64,000 nt of DNA from Lewinellaceae bacterium (GTDB lineage Bacteria; Bacteroidota; Bacteroidia; Chitinophagales; Saprospiraceae): assembly GCA_020636215.1 (NCBI GenBank), contig JACJYG010000008.1, forward strand, positions 1-64,000. The letters run 5' to 3'. Numbering within the stretch: position 1 is the stretch's first letter; the number at the start of each line of letters is the position of its first letter. The notes under the pieces were generated by a model. It saw only the letters and a program-made list of their open reading frames with translations, did no database searches and was not told where the DNA came from. The translations under genes were made by a program, and so were the position numbers. Positions 17,087 through 26,037 of the stretch are shown in pieces.

Positions 17087-19262
17087 GTTTCTCCTCTATA
17101 TCTTCATTGCTTGCACTATTCCCCTGGGGTTTTGGGCGGCCTCAACCCTAAAGTTTGAAATCAATATCAATGCTTACAATTTAGCTTCAGACGATGCCAT
17201 CGCTGGATACGAATCTTTTACAAGCGATTTGGAGCGAAAAAAAAGTGAGGAATCAATCATTATTCTAGAAAAAGAATCCGGTTGGAACACCTTCGAAGAT
17301 TTCCAATTGCTAAAAGAGATTACAGCGTTTTGGCAGGCACAACCAGAAATTGAAACGGCATCGAGTATTACAGGCCTACAATATCCGAAGAAAGGTTTTT
17401 TCAGAATTCAATCGGAATCTTTTTTAGACATGAAACAGGCTAAACGGTTCCAAAAAAGAATGGGCCAATTTGAACGCTATGCGGACATCTTCGGTAAGTT
17501 TCTTTCTAAGGACAGAATGTACGCCCTGGTATTCGTGAGCGCCCCAAAAGGCATTTCCAAAAAATCGGCGCAACGCTTCGCGCAATGGAGCACATTGAAG
17601 CAAAGGATCAATGTACATTACATTCAATACGATTTGATTCAGGAAGAACTACAATCAACCCTTAGACGGGATACGATTTTGTTGGCATCCATTAGTTTGT
17701 GCCTGATCCTTATCGGATTCTACATTTTCACGAAGTCGTTACGTGGCTTGGGATTGATAGGAATCATGGTCGCCTTCAATATTGCATTGACCTTTATAGT
17801 GATGTATACCCTGTCGATGCAATTCACCTTGCACATGATTACCATACCATGCATTATTACGGTACTTTCCTTTACCGACATCATGCACATCTTATACCAT
17901 CAACAAACAGAGCACGCTTCATCCAAAACTGATTTGGAACTGCAATACAAGATTCTTTCTGCTGTTCGTATTCCGCTCTTCCTAACGTCTTTAACCAATA
18001 TCGTTGGATTTCTAGTCTTCCTTATCTTCTCTGAAAACATTCACCTCTTCAACTTTTCTTTAGCTTCTATCATCGGAGTGGCGATAGCTTATCTCAGCTC
18101 CCGCTTTCTCGTAATCCGTTTGATGGATAAGGATTTTGTTTTTATCAAACGAAACAATTTTCACAGACTTTACCGCATTCACAATAGTACTTCCCAATGG
18201 TTCTGGAGAAGAAAGACCTATATTCTTCCTGCATTTGTATCGGCTTCCGGATTGCTGGCAGCTCTTGTTATCTCAACCCTTTCTATCGATGGTTCAGAAC
18301 AGGAATACGCCCTTTCGGAATCTAAGTTGACTAAAGGAACAAAGATTTTACAACAGGAATTTTTTGGTGCGAAGCAAGCTGAAGTATTCATTTCGATCAA
18401 GGAAGGCTCCGTTTGGGACAAAGAGACACTGGATCAACTAGAGCAGATTGAAACAGAACTCAATCGCACCTTTCAGCCTCTCTTTATTAATAGTCCTGGT
18501 GTTCTTGTGAAACGCTACCACCGCTTCCTCCGTAACGGTAATCCTGCTGCTTATTTTATTCCCCAAAGAATAGATTCAAATTATGTTGCGCAGCTAAACC
18601 AACATAAATCTCAGCTGGGGGGCGAAGGCATTATCGATTCTACCTCAATGAAAGCCAGAATTGTCTTTGGATTTGGAAATTTAAAACTGCAAGAGGCGCG
18701 AAAAGGTTATGAACACCTGCGCACTGTTTTAAAGAAGAATAATACTTCGGCGGTTCACTATGAACTCTCAGGGCTTCAATACCTGTCAGATGAGGCAACA
18801 CACACTTTCTCGATTAAGATATTGGTTGGACTTGTGCTCAGTATCTTATTTGGAAGCGTACTCGTATTTTTATTCATGAATTCAATCCGAAAAAGTTTAG
18901 GCGTGTTGTTGGTCAATTTATTTCCAATGTTCTTTGCGCTGGGAGTTATGCTGTATTTGGAGCTATCTATTACACCCCTCACGCTCTTTTTCCTTTCTAT
19001 CTTATTGGGCGTTTGTGTCGATGATTCTATTTATCTCATCACTCAAAACAGAAAAGGTTTCAATGCCTTGCATGTCGTTCCGATTTTCATCACATCATTT
19101 GTATTGTCATTAGGTTTCCTTTCACTAGCATTCTCTAGTTTCGAATGGATTCAGCCCTTTGGATGGATCTTTGTAATAGGAATTTCATTGGCTTACATTT
19201 TAGATTTATTTGTCCTGCCACTTTTTTTGAATCGAAAAGCTATATTTGGCAATGATGGCTAG
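17076..19262 (+). CDS. MMPL/RND-family membrane transporter
   Basis: 728 residues with RND-half topology repeated twice. One span (about 5-22) precedes a large extracytoplasmic loop (about 25-205), then a bundle of five spans (about 207-355) including TIPCIITVLSFTDIMHIL. A further span (about 385) and second loop follow, then a last bundle (about 590-720) with LSILLGVCVDDSIYLIT. The VDDSIYL and SFTDIMH segments correspond to the proton-relay helices of MMPL proteins. These export lipids, hopanoids or lipid-like products. Translation is probably coupled to the overlapping SGNH gene. A carbamoylated or acylated lipid-like cargo is conceivable, but that is inference. The gene ends within the left copy of the 19-bp direct repeat. 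Confidence 0.82.
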   Translation: MKIKFLLYIFIACTIPLGFWAASTLKFEININAYNLASDDAIAGYESFTSDLERKKSEESIIILEKESGWNTFEDFQLLKEITAFWQAQPEIETASSITGLQYPKKGFFRIQSESFLDMKQAKRFQKRMGQFERYADIFGKFLSKDRMYALVFVSAPKGISKKSAQRFAQWSTLKQRINVHYIQYDLIQEELQSTLRRDTILLASISLCLILIGFYIFTKSLRGLGLIGIMVAFNIALTFIVMYTLSMQFTLHMITIPCIITVLSFTDIMHILYHQQTEHASSKTDLELQYKILSAVRIPLFLTSLTNIVGFLVFLIFSENIHLFNFSLASIIGVAIAYLSSRFLVIRLMDKDFVFIKRNNFHRLYRIHNSTSQWFWRRKTYILPAFVSASGLLAALVISTLSIDGSEQEYALSESKLTKGTKILQQEFFGAKQAEVFISIKEGSVWDKETLDQLEQIETELNRTFQPLFINSPGVLVKRYHRFLRNGNPAAYFIPQRIDSNYVAQLNQHKSQLGGEGIIDSTSMKARIVFGFGNLKLQEARKGYEHLRTVLKKNNTSAVHYELSGLQYLSDEATHTFSIKILVGLVLSILFGSVLVFLFMNSIRKSLGVLLVNLFPMFFALGVMLYLELSITPLTLFFLSILLGVCVDDSIYLITQNRKGFNALHVVPIFITSFVLSLGFLSLAFSSFEWIQPFGWIFVIGISLAYILDLFVLPLFLNRKAIFGNDG

Positions 19263-19263
19263 C
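19245..19263 (+). repeat. Direct repeat flanking the DUF6090 gene, left copy
   Basis: TTTGGCAATGATGGCTAGC, matching 18 of 19 positions with 20098-20116. It contains the last codons and the stop of the MMPL gene. Confidence 0.7.
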
Positions 19264-19334
19264 CTAACATACTAGTTTGCGTTATAAATAGCCACCAAAC
19301 GCCCTCTGAATTGAAGGGCTAAAAAAAAATACAA

Positions 19335-20081
19335 ATGGGAAGTTTTTTTCAGAAAATCAGACATCGACTATTAAACAACAGCAAATTCAGCAGATACCTG
19401 CTTTATGCCATCGGTGAAATTGTGCTTGTTGTAATCGGCATACTTATTGCCCTTCAAATAAATTCCTGGAATCAACGAAGAGAACGAAATGAGGAGGAAA
19501 AGAGGGTGCTTACCAACTTGAAAACCGATTTACAAAACGATATATACCAACTGGAAATCAACATAAGGTCAGCTTTGGATCGAAAAGCAAAAACGGATAC
19601 GCTTCTGGACATATTATCTAAACCGGAGCAGCACTCTATGGACAGATTCCTTGCCCTGGTATATCCTTTATTCTATGAAAGCCATTTTGAAGTGAATAGC
19701 GGCACCTTTGATGAAAGCCTGGCTTCGGGGACTATTAAATATATTAAAAACGACTCTCTCAGGCAGGATATATTTGAATATTACCGGGATGCAAAACTGA
19801 GCTATTCTGACAAAAACTGCCTGAAAATGACCTATGAATTAATCCTACCTCAATTTACAAAGACCCTCGCCCCTTCAAAAGATTTTGTAAAATTCTTTGC
19901 GCAAAAACCCACCCTGCTTCCCGGCCTGAACCTTTCATCTATTGCTAAGGATCAGGATTTTTATTCTATGCTTATCTTGAAATACGGAACAGAAGCAGAC
20001 CAGGTTATAAATTGGAATCGGTATAAGGAAATGGCCCAGTTACTTTTAAGGAAAGCCGAGGCACAAGTACATGGAAAATAA
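19335..20081 (+). CDS. DUF6090 family membrane protein
   Basis: 248 residues. The N-terminus has the DUF6090 signature: FFQKIRHRLL, then FSRYLLYAIGEIVLVVIGIL, the single transmembrane span (about 25-45), then ALQINSWNQRR. The rest (about 50-248) is helical and charged, with coiled-coil-like segments (RRERNEEEKRVLTNLKTDL). The protein is common in marine Bacteroidota, often in multiple copies, and its function is unknown. It has its own spacing from the MMPL gene (72 bp) and is bracketed by 19-bp direct repeats, which suggests it arrived as a unit. A strong hairpin terminator follows at 20178. Confidence 0.8.
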   Translation: MGSFFQKIRHRLLNNSKFSRYLLYAIGEIVLVVIGILIALQINSWNQRRERNEEEKRVLTNLKTDLQNDIYQLEINIRSALDRKAKTDTLLDILSKPEQHSMDRFLALVYPLFYESHFEVNSGTFDESLASGTIKYIKNDSLRQDIFEYYRDAKLSYSDKNCLKMTYELILPQFTKTLAPSKDFVKFFAQKPTLLPGLNLSSIAKDQDFYSMLILKYGTEADQVINWNRYKEMAQLLLRKAEAQVHGK

Positions 20082-20097
20082 GCCGCAGCCTATGGCA

Positions 20098-20116
20098 TTT
20101 GGCAATGACGGCTAGC
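20098..20116 (+). repeat. Direct repeat flanking the DUF6090 gene, right copy
   Basis: TTTGGCAATGACGGCTAGC; one mismatch from the left copy at 19245. It lies 17 bp after the DUF6090 stop codon and is not coding here. Confidence 0.7.
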
Positions 20117-20177
20117 TTGATGTTCCATTTATGTTTTTTCCATAACGTTCCATTTCAAAAATATAAAAAACACAAAA

Positions 20178-20205
20178 CGAGCGTTAGAAAGGGCTCTAAC
20201 GCTCG
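20178..20205. terminator. Bidirectional hairpin terminator
   Basis: Perfect 11-bp stem CGAGCGTTAGA / TCTAACGCTCG with a 6-nt AAGGGC loop, between convergent genes. On the minus strand the stem is followed by TTTTGTGTTTTTT, a good rho-independent tail for the kelch gene. On the plus strand it is followed by the weaker AGTTT. Confidence 0.8.
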
Positions 20206-20277
20206 AGTTTCATATGGTTGGGGTATAGCGTTCCTTCGCAAACCACCTCCAAATGAGCCTGAATTCAGGATGCTCCC

Positions 20278-21591
20278 CTACCGCATTACTATCATTTTCC
20301 AAATATAACCTGCCCCATCGTTGCTTTTCATCACGCAGAAATAAACACCGGGCTCCAGCCTGCTTCCGTCAAATGGGACATCGTGTTTTCCTGGTGTTTG
20401 CGGGCCGTTTACAGGAATAGATATCAACTGGCCCGTGGCGTCGAAGATCGAAATAACGATATTTGCAGATTTACCCAGGGTGTATGAAATGGTTGTGTTT
20501 TGGCCAAAGGGATTTGGGAAGTTGGACAGTATGGCATTGGTGTTTTCCGGCGAGGCAGGTACTTGCTCATTTACGCCAACAACTGTAGCAATTACGAGTC
20601 TTTGGGTATTTGCAAGGACATCGATGCCTGAATTCCCACCCATAATATAAATATAGGATAACGTATCAGTCGGCCATGCCACGCAACCGAATGCCCTCCG
20701 GTTAAAGGCCAGGTTTGTAAATACCTCCCAACTGTCCCCGCCTGGTATTTCCGGGCCATAAGCTTCCACGCTCATTTCTGCGCTGGTTAAAGATTCAATG
20801 CCTCCGAGTGCATAAATAATGTCCGATAGTACTGCGCTACCATGAGCGGCTCTTGCCTGTGATAAAGGTTCCCCCCCACCAATCCAGGCAGATGCAACGA
20901 AATCGTAAACTTCAACAGAATTAAGGCTGTTGGACCAGACCGTAGTCCCCCCGATAACGTAAATTTTGTTCTCCACGACCACCGCGGTGTGGGCTGCTCT
21001 TGCAGTTGTTAAACCGATTTGCAAAGTGGACCAGCTGTTCAAATTCGGATCATATACGTATACCTCGTTGTGAACCGCACCCAAAAATTCTGTTGCGCCG
21101 CCTATGGCGTAAATTTTCCTCCCTGCAGAACAGGCCGACAGGAATGCACGGGGTGCAGGCAATGAGGCAATCGTATCAGCGTCAAATGTGCCGGTTTCGG
21201 GAAAGTACCGGTACACCTTGGATGTTGCATTCCCCAGTCCATCCGTTACTCCGCCAATTATATAGGCCGCCCCGGATAAATCAACCACTGCCATTCCAGC
21301 CATGGGTTGTGGCAAAGTTCCCGCAACGGACCACACATCTGCATCAGGGTCGTATTGCTCAATTTTGTCCGTATAAGTAAAAAGCCCCCCTGCGTTATTT
21401 ATGATCCCCCCGAAAGCATAAATTTTTCCATTCGCGGCAGCAGCCGGAAAATAGGTTCGGTTCTGGTTCATGCTGGCTTTGGTTTCCCAAAAGGAGGTGT
21501 CCGGAACGTAGGCTTGTGCCACAACATCCAGCCTTGCAAGCTGGAAGAAAGCAAAGCAAATGGCAAATTGTAGAAAAGTAGCAGGTTTCAT
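20278..21591 (-). CDS. Kelch-repeat surface protein with T9SS sorting domain
   Basis: 437 residues. A signal peptide (about 1-26, ending VVAQA) precedes a beta-propeller of about six kelch repeats (about 35-340), seen as repeating KIYAFGG, AYIIGG, KIYAIGG, KIYVIGG, IIYALGG and YIYIMGG motifs with W/Y and paired glycines. The end (FPNPFGQNTTISYTL ... GVYFCVMKS ... KMIVMR) is a T9SS type A domain. Kelch propellers bind proteins or carbohydrates, or support oxidase/epimerase reactions; no catalytic motif is evident. It lies just downstream of, and in the same direction as, the hybrid sensor gene, with 105 bp between. Confidence 0.82.
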   Translation of the reverse strand: MKPATFLQFAICFAFFQLARLDVVAQAYVPDTSFWETKASMNQNRTYFPAAAANGKIYAFGGIINNAGGLFTYTDKIEQYDPDADVWSVAGTLPQPMAGMAVVDLSGAAYIIGGVTDGLGNATSKVYRYFPETGTFDADTIASLPAPRAFLSACSAGRKIYAIGGATEFLGAVHNEVYVYDPNLNSWSTLQIGLTTARAAHTAVVVENKIYVIGGTTVWSNSLNSVEVYDFVASAWIGGGEPLSQARAAHGSAVLSDIIYALGGIESLTSAEMSVEAYGPEIPGGDSWEVFTNLAFNRRAFGCVAWPTDTLSYIYIMGGNSGIDVLANTQRLVIATVVGVNEQVPASPENTNAILSNFPNPFGQNTTISYTLGKSANIVISIFDATGQLISIPVNGPQTPGKHDVPFDGSRLEPGVYFCVMKSNDGAGYIWKMIVMR

Positions 21592-21696
21592 ATTGCTGAG
21601 ATTTTGGTTGTGATAAAATCATGCTATCACCCCCAAAATTGAACACAGGCAACTTTCCTTTCTGGTACTTTCATTTCAAATCTTTGGACGGATGTT

Positions 21697-23922
21697 TCAT
21701 TTGCGCAATGTAGAAGGCGCCATCCCGAATTCCCTCGTAAAGGCACGGGTAAAATAGGCGGGATCTTTAAAACCAACCTCATAAGCGATCTCCGAAATGT
21801 TCAGATCCGTATTCGCCAGCATCACCCTGGCTTTGTTCAATCGGTAGGAACGGATGAACTGAGAAGCGGAGCTGCCGGTCAGCGCTTTTAACTTCCGGAA
21901 CAACTGCACCCGGCTGATACCGAGTTTTTGGCAAAGATTAGCCACATGAAATTCCTCGTCGCCGGAATGGGCTTCAAGGGCGTTTCTGAGGTTTTTAAAA
22001 AATTCGTCATCCGGGCCTGAGGCAACCGGAACGGAGGAAACAGGCTCCGACATGAGGCGGTATTTTTCCCGCAAAGCGTCCCGCAGTTCGATGAGCTTCC
22101 GAACGCGGGTGCGGAGTTCCCGGCTGTTGAATGGTTTGGTCATGTAGGCATCTGCGCCATGCTCCAAACCTGTAAGATTAGATTCCATATCTGCCTTGGC
22201 TGTAAGCAGGATGATCGGAATATGACTGGTGCGGAAGTCCTTTTTGAGGGTTTGGCAAAGTTCAAATCCATCTTTTTGCGGCATCATCACATCGCTGATG
22301 ATGAGGTCCGGAATGGTTTCCAGTGCCTTTTCGATCCCTTCCTGGCCGTTGACGGCTACGCCTACCTGGTAATCATCTACCAGGATCGAACGCAGATATT
22401 GCACCACCCCTGAATTATCTTCCACGATCAGAATTTGCGGATGCTCTTTTTTGAAGGCATCTGAATAAGCGTGAATATCGCCATCGCCGTCAAATTCCAA
22501 CTGTGCAGGCAAAGGAATGCTTATCGCCGCCGGGGCGGGCCTGGCAAGATTGGTAAAAGGCAGGTAAACACGAAATTCCGTTCCCACCCCCACAACACTT
22601 TTGACAAATAAATTGCCGCCCAGCAACCGGAGCAGTTCTTTGACCACTGCGAGGCCAATACCGGTTCCCTGAGTATGGCTAGTTTGACCTTCATTTGTCT
22701 TGGGCTCAACTTGATAAAAGCGGTCGAAAATGTAGTTTAGGTCAACCTCCGGGATACCCATTCCATGGTCTTTAACGCTAAACTGCCAGCTTTTACCTGG
22801 CATTTCCCGCCCAAAGAGGGAAAACCAGGATACATCCTCCTCCCAATAATCTTCTGCCATACCAAACTTCAACTCGATTTCACTGCCTTTCGATGAATGT
22901 TTGATCGCATTCGACAACAGGTTCCCCAGCAACGACTCCAATTTCTCTGGATCAAAATCCAATTCCAGCTTATCCGGCCAATCCACGAGTTGAATCCGGC
23001 TGTTTTGTCCTTCCGCCAAACGCTGGTAGGGCTCAACGACAGTCAAAAGATAGGGAATGATATCTCCCTGGATATAATGCACCGGCATGGCGCCTGCCTC
23101 AAGTTTTGAGAGGTTTAGCATCTGATTGACTAATTGGAGGAGCCGGTTCCCGTTTTGCCGGATCAGGCCCAATCCGGCCCGAAAATGATCAGCCGGTTTG
23201 GCCTCAATCTGATCGGCCATGCCCAGAATAACCGTCAAAGGCGTTCGGAATTCATGTGTTATGTTGGTGTAAAAACGGGATTTCAGCGCTGCCAACTCCT
23301 GGATGCGCTCCTTTTCAGCCTGTTTAATTTTGGCATTTTGCCCGATGGAATACCGAAGCATTAAAAACACCGCGAGTGTGATAATCAGAAAATACCCGGT
23401 GAAAAGGGTGATGGCCTCATCCGATGATAAATTGGGATCGGGCTTCAGCATGGGCTGCAGGATGACTTCCACCACAACAGTAACCATAAAAAGCACCTGG
23501 ACCGGGCTGGCCCATTTCCTGTTTTTCTGTAAAAGCAACAAATAAACCGGCCCGCCGCCCCAGCCTACGAAGACAAGGCCTGCGGAGGCGATAATACCAC
23601 CATGAAGGCAAACACCGACAAAAGAGAAGAAGATATGAAAGAGGGCTGTAGCGAGTATAAACCAATCGATGCCGCGCCGTAACCACAAAAAGAGCCCTAT
23701 CAGGATCGTATAAAACCCGAGGTAAACCAACTCCATGATGAATATGGTCCTTAACCCCATCCAGAAAAGCCATTGGAACGATGATACAAATGCAGCAAGG
23801 TTAATAGCAACTCCAGTTGATAACCATATTTTTTTAATGACAAGCGTCTCTTCATCGTCGCCCGGATAAGCCACTAAACGGGTAAGCCAGGCATTCCCTT
23901 TTGTCAATAAGTCATTGAGCAT
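21697..23922 (-). CDS. Membrane hybrid histidine kinase/response regulator with AraC output
   Basis: 741 residues in one chain. A sensor of about six membrane spans (about 30-190) has no large periplasmic domain. HisKA contains NITHEFRTPLTVILG (phospho-His about 222), and HATPase_c has the N, G1 (DHGMGIP) and G2 (GTGIGLA) boxes. A receiver has DLIISDVMMP (phospho-Asp about 544) and the KPF lysine. A C-terminal AraC helix-turn-helix pair (about 650-741, ending FGMAPSTLRK) follows. Unlike Reg_prop-type hybrid sensors, the input is an integral membrane module. The gene is divergent from the GH30-GH32 cluster across 240 bp, so control of that cluster is likely; the signal cannot be read from sequence. 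Confidence 0.85.
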   Translation of the reverse strand: MLNDLLTKGNAWLTRLVAYPGDDEETLVIKKIWLSTGVAINLAAFVSSFQWLFWMGLRTIFIMELVYLGFYTILIGLFLWLRRGIDWFILATALFHIFFSFVGVCLHGGIIASAGLVFVGWGGGPVYLLLLQKNRKWASPVQVLFMVTVVVEVILQPMLKPDPNLSSDEAITLFTGYFLIITLAVFLMLRYSIGQNAKIKQAEKERIQELAALKSRFYTNITHEFRTPLTVILGMADQIEAKPADHFRAGLGLIRQNGNRLLQLVNQMLNLSKLEAGAMPVHYIQGDIIPYLLTVVEPYQRLAEGQNSRIQLVDWPDKLELDFDPEKLESLLGNLLSNAIKHSSKGSEIELKFGMAEDYWEEDVSWFSLFGREMPGKSWQFSVKDHGMGIPEVDLNYIFDRFYQVEPKTNEGQTSHTQGTGIGLAVVKELLRLLGGNLFVKSVVGVGTEFRVYLPFTNLARPAPAAISIPLPAQLEFDGDGDIHAYSDAFKKEHPQILIVEDNSGVVQYLRSILVDDYQVGVAVNGQEGIEKALETIPDLIISDVMMPQKDGFELCQTLKKDFRTSHIPIILLTAKADMESNLTGLEHGADAYMTKPFNSRELRTRVRKLIELRDALREKYRLMSEPVSSVPVASGPDDEFFKNLRNALEAHSGDEEFHVANLCQKLGISRVQLFRKLKALTGSSASQFIRSYRLNKARVMLANTDLNISEIAYEVGFKDPAYFTRAFTREFGMAPSTLRK

Positions 23923-24162
23923 AGGTAAGGGCTTAATTGTTCTTTTAAAGGTACAAAAACAGGCCAGGCGGAGAACTTGTGCAGGCTGCTTTTCTTTGCA
24001 CGGATTTCAAATTTTCAGGCGGGCCTGTTCAGCACCTTCAACCTGGTGGAAAGGCCGGATCTATGAGTTGGTTCGACTCCAGTGTGGAAAGTTTTGAGCG
24101 ATTTTTTAGTAATTTGGACGGAATATTTTTCCGGATTACTAATATGCGCCAAAAATACAGCC

Positions 24163-25653
24163 ATGATGAAAAAAAAACTCCCCCTCCTGATGTTCAGCCT
24201 TCTTCTTTTCGGATGCGGCCAAAATAATGAAACGCCCCCTGAAATTGGAGGACTTCCGGTGGACATAACGCCTTCCTTTACCACCAGCGGCAAGCAGGTA
24301 TCCATATTCACCACGGCCAGTAACACCGATCTGCGTTTGGCTAATACGGGCAGTGCGGCATTCACCGCTGCCTCACAACCCCTTGAATCGGAAATTTCCG
24401 TTTTTGTAAACCCGAACAAAACCTTCCAAACATTCCTGGGGATCGGAGGAGCGATCACGGATGCCTCTGCGGAAGTTTTCGCCAGGTTACCCGCCGACAA
24501 ACAGCAGGAACTCCTGAAGGCCTATTATGACCAGAATGACGGCATCGGCTATTCTCTCGCCCGCACTACCATCCATAGTTGCGACTTCAGCAGTGGCAGT
24601 TACACCTATGTATCCGATGAGGACAAGGAGCTAAAAACCTTCAACATTGAGCATGACAGGGCGTATCGGATCCCCATGATAAAAGCTGCCACCGAAGCCG
24701 CGGGAGGAAAGCTGCTGCTATACGCCAGCCCCTGGAGCCCCCCGGCTTTTATGAAGGGCAACAAGGACGTATTGCATGGCGGCAAATTGCTGCCGGAGTA
24801 TTTCAAACCCTGGGCGCTGTATTTCACCAAGTTCATCAAAGCTTATGAAAGCGAAGGTATGCCCATTTGGGGAGTGACCATCCAAAACGAGCCAATGGCC
24901 GTTCAAAGGTGGGAATCCTGCATTTATACGGCGGAAGAAGAACGAGACTTTCTGAAAAACTATTTGGGGCCAACAATGGCGGAAGAAGGCTTAGGGGATA
25001 AGAACATTGTGGTTTGGGATCATAACCGGGACCTGATCAACCACCGGGCCAATACGATCTTCGATGACCCGGATGCCGCAAAATATGCCTGGGGAATCGG
25101 TTTTCACTGGTACGAAACCTGGGCCGGAGGCGACCCGATGTTCGACAATATTGGTAAGGTCAGAGAATCGTACCCCAGCAAAAACCTCTTGTTCACCGAG
25201 GGCTGCGTCGAACGCTTTGATGCCGCCAAATACCAGTTTTGGCCCAACGCCGAGCGATATGGCCGCTCGATGATCCATGATTTTAACGAAGGCGCCGTAG
25301 GTTGGACCGACTGGAACATTTTACTGGACCAAACCGGAGGGCCCAACCATGTCGGCAATTTGTGTTTTGCCCCTGTCCACGCAGATACCAATACCGGCGA
25401 ATTGATCTATACGCCATCTTATTACTATATCGGCCATTTTTCAAAGTTCATCCGCCCCAATGCCAAACGGGTGAGCACGGCAAGCAGCAGGAGCCCCTTA
25501 CTAAGTACTTCCTTCCTCAATGAAGATGGTTCGATGGCAACCGTCGTCATGAATCAGGGGGAAGAGGAAATAACCTATAAATTATACATCGGATCAGATG
25601 CAGTGGAAGTGAAGATCCCGCCGCACGCCATGCAAACCCTGGTGATCAAATAA
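24163..25653 (+). CDS. GH30 family glycosidase, lipoprotein
   Basis: 496 residues from the chosen start at 24163, which opens a lipoprotein signal (LLMFSLLLFGC, lipobox Cys about 18); the frame is open upstream, but that part is not signal-like. The TIM barrel shows FLGIGGAITDASAEVF (about 95), a feature of GH30. The acid/base Glu is in TIQNEPM (about 242) and the nucleophile Glu in LLFTEGCVE (about 345). A C-terminal beta-sandwich closes the protein (SFLNEDGSMATVVMNQ). GH30 enzymes include glucosylceramidases, beta-1,6-glucanases and xylanases; the subfamily is undecided. It is the first gene after the divergent sensor and probably surface-exposed or periplasmic. Confidence 0.85.
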   Translation: MMKKKLPLLMFSLLLFGCGQNNETPPEIGGLPVDITPSFTTSGKQVSIFTTASNTDLRLANTGSAAFTAASQPLESEISVFVNPNKTFQTFLGIGGAITDASAEVFARLPADKQQELLKAYYDQNDGIGYSLARTTIHSCDFSSGSYTYVSDEDKELKTFNIEHDRAYRIPMIKAATEAAGGKLLLYASPWSPPAFMKGNKDVLHGGKLLPEYFKPWALYFTKFIKAYESEGMPIWGVTIQNEPMAVQRWESCIYTAEEERDFLKNYLGPTMAEEGLGDKNIVVWDHNRDLINHRANTIFDDPDAAKYAWGIGFHWYETWAGGDPMFDNIGKVRESYPSKNLLFTEGCVERFDAAKYQFWPNAERYGRSMIHDFNEGAVGWTDWNILLDQTGGPNHVGNLCFAPVHADTNTGELIYTPSYYYIGHFSKFIRPNAKRVSTASSRSPLLSTSFLNEDGSMATVVMNQGEEEITYKLYIGSDAVEVKIPPHAMQTLVIK

Positions 25654-25744
25654 GCGCCTTTTTTTCGATTCCAGAGGCTGTTGGAGGGCTATAACTTCTT
25701 TATCTTGGTATAGACCGGCATTTTTACCAAATGGATTTTTATCT

Positions 25745-26011
25745 TCCATTTTTGATCGGCCTCAAGAGAATTTCCAGCTATTCACCTACCCCAATCCAGT
25801 AAGCGATTTTTTGCGTATCGAAGCAGCAGTGGACGGGCTGAAGCCACCTTTCGACCGGAGGATCTTGGATGTGAACGGGACGCCCCTTATCCACGATCAA
25901 TCGTTCAATAGGGCAGATTCGGTAAACGTTTCTGCCCTGCCTGCGGGCCTGTATTTCTTACAAGTAGCCAATGGCGGCATACCGGCAGTTAGCAAGTTTT
26001 TTAAAAAATAA
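25745..26011 (+). pseudogene. Orphan T9SS sorting domain, remnant
   Basis: An open frame without a credible start codes for a nearly complete T9SS type A domain. It runs from ENFQLFTYPNPVSDFLRI through ILDVNGTPLI to LPAGLYFLQV and a terminal SKFFKK, ending 26009-26011. The protein body that should precede it is missing; upstream sequence back to the GH30 stop codon has no recognisable domain. It is likely the tail of a deleted secreted protein. It ends 26 bp before the GH32 start. Confidence 0.6.
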
Positions 26012-26037
26012 ATGTTTTGAAAAAAAATCGGATCAAA

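Noticed and set aside
19255..19290. Possible attC site (GCCTAAC ... GCGTTATAA) after the MMPL gene
   Set aside because: The left core fits RYYYAAC well, but there are no inner arms that pair and the unit is only about 30 bp.
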